In this document: positions 58,601 through 64,000 of the stretch, in pieces
How positions within the stretch are numbered: the first letter of the stretch is position 1
How the letters are laid out: each line of letters opens with the position of its first letter
Assembly (NCBI RefSeq): GCF_011386835.1
Contig: NC_088800.1
Coordinates: forward strand, 2,852,001-2,916,000
Direction of reading: 5' to 3'
Source: Chrysemys picta bellii
Taxonomy: Eukaryota; Chordata; Testudines; Emydidae
Length of the DNA stretch: 64,000 bases
Notes under the pieces: generated by a model
Database searches by the model: none
What the model was told of the DNA's origin: nothing
Seen by the model: the letters and a program-made list of their open reading frames with translations, nothing else
Translations under genes and position numbers: made by a program

Positions 58601-61600
58601 TTGCCCAACTACTCTGTGTGTGTGTGTGTGGGTTGTTGTTTTTTTTTCTTCCCCATACGAAATATTTTGGAAGTTGTTTAACTGAAATATCTCTGTTCAA
58701 AGTATGTTAAAAATTGAGGGAGCCCAGAATTCAAATATATGCCCCTTTAATATTGTTGTGAAGCTATCAACTCTAATCACCAATCTATTAGAAGTCTTTG
58801 AAGGTGCCAACAAGCATGTGGACAAGGGTGATCCAGGGGATCGAGTGTACTTGGATTTTCAGAAAGCCTTTGACAAGGTCTCTAGCCAATGGCTCTTAAG
58901 CAAAGTAAGCAGTCATGGGATAAGAGGGAAGGTCCTGTCATGGATCAGTGACTGGTTAAAAGATAGGAAGCAAAGGGTGGGAATAAATGGTCAGTTTTCA
59001 CAATGGAAAGCGGTAAACACAGGGTCCCTGAAAGATTTATACTGGGACCTGTGCTGTTCAACATATTCCTTAATGATCTGGTAAAGGGAATAACAGTGAA
59101 GTGGCAAAGTTTGCAGATGATACAAAATGATTCAAGGTAGTTAAGTCCAAAGCTAATTGTGAAGACTTACAAAGGGATCTCACAAAAGTGGGTGACTGGG
59201 CAAGAATATAGCAGATGAAATTCAGTGTTAAGTGCAAAGTAATGCACGTTGGAAAACACAATTCCAACTATATATATCTATATCGATATATAAATAAAAT
59301 AAAATGATGGGGGTCTAAAGTAGCTGTTACCACCCATGATGGGGGTCTAAAGTAGCTGTTACCACCCAAGACAAAACTCTTGGTGTCATCCTTGGTAGTT
59401 CTCTGCAAACTTCAGCCCAGTGCACAGCAGCGATCAAAAGGGCTAATAAAATGTTAGGAACTATTAGGAAAGGGATAGAAAATAAGACAGAAAATATCAC
59501 AATGCCACCCACACCTTGAATACTGTGTCAATTTCTGCTTGCCCAATCATAAAAAGGATATAGTGAAATTGGAAAAGCTTCAGAGAAGGGCAACAGAAAC
59601 GAGCAAGGGCATGGAATAGCTTCCACAGGAGGAGAGACTGAAAAGACTAGAGCTGGTCAGTTGAGAAAAGAGACGATTAAGGCGCTATGATAGAGGGCTA
59701 TAAAATCGTGACTCGTGTGGAGAAAGTGAATAGAGAAGTGTTATTTACCCCTTCCCACAATACAAGAACCAGGGGTCACCCGATGCAATGAATAGGCAGC
59801 AGGTTTAATACAAATAAGAGGAAGTGTTTCTGCACACAAGGCACAACTAACCTGTGGAACTCATTGCCTTGGGACTTACGATGGCACAAAGTATAACTGG
59901 GTTAAAAAGAGCTAGATAAGTTCCTGGAGGATAGGTCCATCAATGGCTGTTAGCCAAGATGGTCAGGGATGTAACCCCATGCTCGGGGTGACTGCCAGGA
60001 GCCGGAAGGGTAAAACTGGTGGATCTCTCCAAAATTGCCCTGTTCCATGTACTCCTTTGGAAGCTCCGGTGCTGGGCACTCTTGGAGACCTGATACTGGG
60101 GCTAGATGGACTATTGGCCTGATCCACTCTAGCAGTTATGTTGTTAAACTGCTATTTTAAGTGCTTAGATACTACATGGCTGAGTGCTCTAGAAAAGCGT
60201 TTGCTAGATGGAAGGTACAGTGCAGTTTCAGGGGGGGATGGTGAGTTTTCTGGAAAACAGATTCCTGTTTGCCTTCATGTTGCTTTCTAACAGGGGAGGT
60301 ATTTTCTGGCCATCTTGTTGCTAATGTAGCAGCTTGCTGAGGAGAGGGTGGCGGGGAGGGGGAGATGCAGGTTGACCTCATTAATCATTTCTGTTTTATT
60401 GATAACAAGCGGCTCTGAATTATCAAAAGGAATTTTTAAATGTTTGATCGTGTTCCAGTGTGCTTTCGACCAGCCTCCATTGTTGAAGCCGTATTTCTTG
60501 GATTCTTACTGATGTTCAGAGCGTGTTTAAGTTGGATCAAAAGCTGTTTTAACAGCTGTCTTAGTGGGCAAGGCTGTTGATATTAACCCTTGGAATACAG
60601 GGCTGCCCCCCCCCCTTTCAGTCTTAAAAAGAGCAGTTGTTTGGAGAACTCTCACGCCCCCTTTGGGTTTGAATGCTAATGTCTTAGTATGTGTGACTGA
60701 CCGACATCAGTTTGCATTACTGTAAGCTCCCTTGGCCAGCAGGCACTGGGCTCGCTGCAGAGGCGGGCAGCCGGATCAGGGAAAGTGATCTCCTGTCCAT
60801 CACCCTCCTGTGAATGGAATCCCATTCAGTCAACAGAAAGGATGGTGCCTTCAGCTGTGCCTGGTGTAAAAGTTGGGTGGGTGGACTAGGGAAAGGAGAC
60901 GACGACTCTTCCTCAGGGCTGTGTTGTGGCTGTTTCAGAGCAGGCCACATGCCTGGTGGGTGGGTCTAATGCTGATGTATTTTCAGTGCCTAAATACGTG
61001 GGTGATCCTCTGCCTGGGCATTTATAATGTGTTCCTACTCTTAGTACATGAGTGCTTGACTGGCCTGCCACACATCCCTACGACTGGCATGTTGCTCATG
61101 AATACAGATTTCAAAAAGGACAAAGTCCCATTGGTTTTTCATAAAGAGCTGAGGATTCCAAGTGTCTGAGTCGCTATTGAAAATGGAAGTTAGATCTTTT
61201 TGAAAATTTTACCTGTAACTTTTTCCCCTGGACTGAAGCTGTCGTGGCAAAACCTACTTTCTTGAAACACCTTTAATGCGACGCTGCAACTATTCTGATA
61301 TAGGGCTTTGGCGTCTCTTCCGTGCAGCCTTATGATCACACAAGATCCAGTGGTAGTTAAGTAGTCTATCATTTCTCCTTCACAACAAGGCCCTAAGTGT
61401 GAGACCCAGAAGCTGTGCTTGGTACAGGCACATAACTTTGGAAAGCTAATGCAACATTTGATTTACTTTCTGTTCCATAACGCCTTCACTTGGCATTGGA
61501 CTGCCCTATAGCTAGGATTTCTCCTTTCTGGAGAGCTTAAAGTCTGTTATCTGTGTCTTAAACTGAGTCTACGGCCTACTTCTCAGCTATTCCAAGACCC

Positions 61601-64000
61601 AGTGCTTAAGGCTCCTTTACACTGCCAAATGTGGATGTACATTACATTCACTCTCACTTTAAGGTCCTCTTTCAATGGTAGAGTGGTGTACAGGGGTTTT
61701 AGTGAAGAATCAGGTCTATAATATTTAAGTTTAAAATATGAATTGCTGACTCATATGAAATCTAGGTTTTCACTTAACCTAAAACATTTTACTCAACAGA
61801 GATGTTGCAAAAACCACAATTTGACAGTGGGGAACATTATTATTAAACTTCTGAGTTATGTGGTCAGCTGACAGGTGCAAATGGTTTCGGGTTAAAGTTC
61901 TTGAATGTGATGCAAGTGCTGCAGAATTAACTAGAATGACTTTAAAAAACATTGTGGATGAAAGTTGAGATCAGGGTAAAATGTTGGTTGTTCACAGCAC
62001 TACCTAAGGTTCACCATTGACTAACTACCTGTGCAGGGTTTGTATGTAAAGCTTTTCTTTAATTAAAGAAAGCCCGTAAAACTTGGAAATAAGTAGCGTG
62101 AATGCAATGTGATCTCAACAAGCTGTCATATGCAGATCTGAGCTGAGAATGCAGAATTCATTTTACCTTTGAAAGACATGAACTGTCGTAAGCAAATTTC
62201 TTCAAAAACTGCAGAAATGTTTAGATAGATCTTCAGAATTATGACAGGTTTCAGAGTAGCCGCCGTGTTAGTCTGTATCCGCAAAAAGAACAGGAGTACT
62301 TGTGGCACCTTAGAGACTAACACATTTATTAGTTATTTATTATAAATTTGTTAGTCTCTAAGGTGCCACAAGTACTCCTGTTCTTCAGAATTATGTTAAT
62401 CAGCATAGCTCAAAGCCACCTCCACTTTGGAATTGTAGATAAGCTATCTGAATGCAACAGTGATCTTTTAAAGTTCCCTTTCAAATAAAGTTATAACCTA
62501 AAGTGAACAGATGAGTGGAGAATGTCGATTTATGAGTTGAGAAATGCCATGGTGATTAGATGCTTTGTTAGATGCCTAGATAAATGAACAAGGATCACAA
62601 CTCCATGCTGGGATGAGGCTTAATTGCTAAAGTGTGAATAAAACCAAGTTGGTCTTTGTGCTACTTTACAACCTAGCTTATTTAAGTGTCTGTGTGACTG
62701 GGTTCCATAAACCTGTGGATGTTGCTGTCGCTTAAGTGATCTGCCAGCGTAACCACAATGTCCTTGCAGCAGCTGCAGGGAGATTGATATGAAACTAACA
62801 CGTTAGGCTAATAAAATTTTTCACATGCTTCCTTGCTAATTTGGATAACATCAGTATTTTAACCATTTAGATTATTTTTCTTGAGACCATTGTGGTAAAA
62901 AATACAGACAGACATGAAACTGGTTCAGTTTATCCCAATCTTGTTTTGCATCTTTTAGCTCTTGTCAAGGAAGGGAATTCAAAATTTGCCAAATCAATAA
63001 ATCATCATTTATTTCCTCCATGCACCTGGCATGAAAGATTTAGAGAAGGTATATTTGTGTGCTCTTGATGCCTCTTTAAAATTTGTTCCTTATGTGACGT
63101 GATCTATAGAAGGGGGGAGGAAAGGGGGGAAAATGGTTGGTTTTGGGGATGAAATTTTTTTTATTCTGAAAAGTCTTGCTTTGATTGTTTCTAAATGCTT
63201 TAATGTTTCTGACGTCCGCACAAGGTGATTTTTGTCTAAACTAAATGAGGTCTTTTCTTTTCCTTTTTTTAGACCGAGATTGCTAAAAGATTGAACACAA
63301 TTCTAGCTCAAATCATGCCTTTTCTGTCACAAGAGGTAAGGGAATGGATGTGAATTGTTATTGTATGATTGTCTTCCGTTCACATAGCGCTGATATTGAT
63401 GAGAACAATTTGGAAAGTCATCTTGGGCCAAGGAGAGGTTATGCTAGATGTGACCCACTCATGCTACAAGTCTTTAGACTCGGGTTCAAATTCTGACTCA
63501 TGGCACAAGTGAAAAAGGTCTTGGACTTGTTTAACAGTTAGTTTTGCAATATGCGCAATCACAATGTGCCAAGACAGTCCGCCTCTGTTTAACAGAGGCC
63601 ACGGATGCAGACACGGCAGACAATGCATGTGCATTGTCAGAGCAGTAAAAGGAAACTTGCATAGTGTCCAGCTCTGTTGTGTGCTGCTCAAAGCTTTTTG
63701 GGCCAATGCAACTCCCAGTGGAGCCAGAGAGTCTCTTCTGTTGATTTCAGAGGGAACTGAATCCAATTGGTCCTTAGCGCCTCATTTTCATGAGCAAACT
63801 CACCAAGTAAAGTGATGGCAGCTTGCTGATGCCTTTGCCCCTTGACTTGGCTGTCCAGGCTTTCTTTGATCTCTCTTTACATTCTCTGTTTGGAAACATT
63901 CCTTATTCTAACGTGCCTTTGAAATTTTGTTCCCTTAGCACCAACAGCAGGTTGCCCAGGCTGTTGAGCGTGCCAAGCAAGTGACAATGACAGAGCTGAA
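46662..64000 (+). CDS. TLE3: TLE3, Groucho/TLE transcriptional co-repressor, 5' part (six exons, 3' truncated by window)
   Basis: This is the 5' portion of a Groucho/TLE gene. The protein is a nuclear co-repressor without its own DNA binding; it is recruited by TCF/LEF, RUNX, HES and homeodomain factors and represses Wnt and other targets. Joined exons are 46662-46685, 47000-47100, 47755-47818, 48983-49027, 63273-63335 and 63939-64000, all with AG/GT borders, giving 359 nt: 119 residues plus two bases. The product starts [20 protein letters not shown] and covers most of the N-terminal Q domain, a leucine-rich coiled coil that tetramerises and binds TCF/LEF. Paralogue choice rests on [15 protein letters not shown] and [17 protein letters not shown]1 and TLE4 have LECEKLASEKTEMQ and an ICAQ-type segment, and TLE2 differs more. 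Introns are present and there are no frameshifts, so it is a functional gene and not a retrocopy. The GP, CcN, SP and WD40 regions lie outside the window. Confidence 0.96.
46686..46999 (+). other. TLE3 intron 1 (314 bp)
   Basis: Short GC-rich intron between GTAAGT and TCCCCCTAG, still inside the CpG island. G-rich runs are numerous near its 5' half, as is common in first introns. Confidence 0.9.
47000..47100 (+). CDS. TLE3: TLE3 coding exon 2
   Basis: 101 nt, preceded by a TCCCCCTAG acceptor and followed by GTAACT. It encodes [20 protein letters not shown] followed by [13 protein letters not shown], and ends two bases into a serine codon completed by exon 3. [25 protein letters not shown] is the hallmark start of the Groucho/TLE Q domain, where the first amphipathic helix begins. 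The GFKF spacing and KDEFQ match TLE3. Confidence 0.95.
47101..47754 (+). other. TLE3 intron 2 (654 bp)
   Basis: No repeat copy recognised except an A-rich tract at 47589-47610. The CpG content falls off at the start of this intron. Confidence 0.9.
47755..47818 (+). CDS. TLE3: TLE3 coding exon 3
   Basis: 64 nt, between a TTTATCCTCTTAG acceptor and a GTAAGA donor. With the split serine it encodes [20 protein letters not shown] then VM. This is the Q-domain helix. VEYDKLAN is the clearest paralogue marker for TLE3, against LECEKLAS in TLE1, TLE2 and TLE4. After this exon the reading phase is 0 (63 codons). Confidence 0.95.
47819..48982 (+). other. TLE3 intron 3 (1,164 bp)
   Basis: Unremarkable single-copy intron with a long T-rich tract before the exon 4 acceptor. 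No recognised repeat or other gene. Confidence 0.9.
48983..49027 (+). CDS. TLE3: TLE3 coding exon 4
   Basis: 45 nt encoding [15 protein letters not shown], invariant across TLE paralogues. The acceptor has a long T-rich tract ending TTTTTTCAG and the donor is GTGAGT. The exon starts and ends in phase 0, so skipping it would remove 15 residues of the coiled coil in frame. It is followed by the 14.2-kb intron 4. Confidence 0.95.
52952..53095 (+). other. Exon-like open segment in TLE3 intron 4 (possible alternative terminal exon)
   Basis: A long pyrimidine tract (GTCTCCC, T9, GTTAG) ends in an AG at 52950-52951. Immediately after it a 47-codon frame runs to TGA at 53093-53095. It is in phase with the end of TLE3 exon 4 (both phase 0). 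The peptide starts [20 protein letters not shown] and ends [17 protein letters not shown]; its second half is amphipathic with leucine/isoleucine/methionine spacing like a coiled coil. The segment carries nine CpGs in 141 bp, far more than the flanking intron. I do not recognise the protein. No AATAAA is seen in the next few hundred bases. It may be an alternative last exon, a fossil retrocopy or chance. Confidence 0.3.
55520..55544 (+). repeat. Poly-T tract
   Basis: More than 20 consecutive T followed by GGACGG. No recognised SINE body adjoins it on the minus strand. Confidence 0.8.
57318..57615. mobile_element. Tigger/mariner-like MITE (GTTCGTAACTCTGAGG ends)
   Basis: Perfect 15-bp inverted ends CCTCAGAGTTACGAA (57323-57337) and TTCGTAACTCTGAGG (57595-57609). 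Further TTACGAACAT and ACAGTTACGAGCAACC units are repeated near the right end. The body contains GCAAATACAGTACAGTACTG and GTTTCAAAGCTGCATTAAGT. Non-autonomous. Confidence 0.82.
57700..57895 (+). mobile_element. MIR-type SINE
   Basis: Diverged copy with AAGACTTACGAGTTCTAGTC, GGGCTAATTGCTTACACTTC and the AAAGTGCTGGGGAATCTTTG end. Lies in TLE3 intron 4. Confidence 0.65.
57962..58040 (+). mobile_element. SINE-type 3' fragment (CTTTGGGGCAGGGACTG family)
   Basis: CTCTTTGGGGCAGGGACTGC, GTGCAGTGCCTAGGGCAATT and a following TAATACAAATAGATAACAAT tail match a dispersed SINE 3' region common in turtles. A second copy is at 40125-40215. Confidence 0.6.
58690..60150 (+). mobile_element. CR1 LINE, degraded, reverse transcriptase region to 3' end
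   Basis: From about 58704 a frame resembles CR1 reverse transcriptase: [12 protein letters not shown] (the catalytic motif A region), then [20 protein letters not shown] and [18 protein letters not shown]. Frameshifts and stops then break the frame. Further downstream are remnants of the RATE-type C-terminal region (about 59590) and the 3' UTR ending near CTAGATGGACTATTGGCCTG. A TA-rich stretch (59264-59300) and a 32-bp tandem duplication interrupt the body. It is the same superfamily as the copy at 23266-23925 but more decayed. Confidence 0.88.
59305..59368 (+). repeat. 32-bp perfect tandem duplication inside CR1
   Basis: TGATGGGGGTCTAAAGTAGC plus CTGTTACCACCCA-type remainder, exactly twice (59305-59336, 59337-59368), next to a TATA-rich low-complexity stretch (59264-59300). 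A recent slippage or repair event. Confidence 0.92.
62244..62383 (+). mobile_element. Snap-back copy with flanking duplication of up to 14 bp
   Basis: Starts ACAGGTTTCAGAGTAGCCGC. Arm 1 (62288-62322) and arm 2 (62349-62383) form a perfect 35-bp inverted repeat around a 26-bp loop. TCTTCAGAATTATG occurs at 62230-62243 and 62382-62395; its first bases may overlap the element end, so the duplication is 10-14 bp. Lies in TLE3 intron 4. Confidence 0.85.
63273..63335 (+). CDS. TLE3: TLE3 coding exon 5
   Basis: 63 nt encoding [20 protein letters not shown] then E. The acceptor is TTCCTTTTTTTAG and the donor GTAAGG. It is phase 0 at both ends. [13 protein letters not shown] matches TLE3; TLE1 has TICAQVIPFLSQE. 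The hydrophobic heptads belong to the Q-domain tetramer core. Confidence 0.95.
63939..64000 (+). CDS. TLE3: TLE3 coding exon 6, partial at window end
   Basis: The acceptor is TTGTTCCCTTAG. The first 62 nt encode [20 protein letters not shown] plus two bases of an asparagine codon, at which point the window ends. This is the glutamine-rich end of the Q domain. [16 protein letters not shown] fits TLE3 (TLE1 and TLE4 have M-AEL). Confidence 0.94.

Larger units (their letters stand above)
49028..63272 (+). other. TLE3 intron 4 (14.2 kb)
   Basis: The first 4 kb (49.0-52.9 kb) is AT-rich, seems free of recognisable repeats and could hold conserved intronic elements. An exon-like open segment lies at 52952-53095. 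53.1-56.5 kb is mixed single-copy DNA with a T-tract of more than 20 bases (55521-55542). Then come a Tigger-like MITE (57318-57615), MIR-type SINEs, a degraded CR1 (58690-60150) and a hairpin repeat (62244-62383). 62.4-63.2 kb is AT-rich single-copy DNA. Confidence 0.85.

Noticed and set aside
63450..63520. tRNA-like B-box (GGGTTCAAATTCTGACT) near 63480
   Set aside because: No matching A box or cloverleaf could be drawn; may be an old SINE head but not supportable.
1..64000. CRISPR arrays, rRNA, operons, phage or plasmid genes
   Set aside because: None present; intron/exon structure and repeats are those of a vertebrate nuclear genome.

Overview
The window is vertebrate nuclear DNA, most likely from a cryptodiran (hidden-necked) turtle. 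The main evidence is a tRNA-derived SINE at about 28,457-28,620 that matches the tortoise/turtle Cry-type polIII/SINE (tRNA-like A and B boxes, then a turtle-type tail). The rest of the repeat set agrees: CR1 LINE 3' ends, MIR-type SINEs and palindromic or TIR-bearing MITE-like families typical of turtle genomes. No prokaryotic gene organisation is present. Nearly all long open frames are chance frames in GC-rich DNA or lie across repeats.

The only gene I can identify is the 5' part of TLE3 (transducin-like enhancer protein 3, a Groucho/TLE co-repressor) on the + strand. Six coding exons with consensus splice sites and consistent phases lie at 46662-46685, 47000-47100, 47755-47818, 48983-49027, 63273-63335 and 63939-64000; the last is cut by the window edge. 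Together they encode the first 119 residues plus two bases of the next codon, which is most of the N-terminal glutamine-rich (Q) tetramerisation domain. The remaining exons (GP, CcN, SP and WD40 regions) lie beyond the window.

Layout: 1-42.4 kb is an intergenic, gene-poor region made of single-copy DNA with MIR, CR1 and MITE copies and some AT-rich stretches that could be conserved regulatory DNA. 42.5-47.0 kb is a compound CpG-island region holding the TLE3 promoter, a presumed 5' leader with short upstream ORFs, and two further promoter-like motif clusters. 46.7-64.0 kb is the TLE3 gene body; intron 4 (14.2 kb) contains a degraded CR1, a Tigger-like MITE, a hairpin repeat and an unexplained exon-like segment.

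The most interesting unexplained signal is that segment at 52,952-53,095 in intron 4. It is a 47-codon open frame that begins exactly at a strong-looking 3' splice site, is in phase with TLE3 exon 4, is CpG-rich compared with its surroundings, and encodes an amphipathic, coiled-coil-like peptide ending in a stop. It could be an alternative terminal exon giving a truncated TLE3 Q-domain protein, or a fossil insertion. Other leads are a second exon-like unit at 12,845-13,021, snap-back repeat copies with 12-14 bp target duplications, and a 459-codon minus-strand orphan frame at 42,029-43,408. No computation or database search was possible; family names come from recognition of the sequence.
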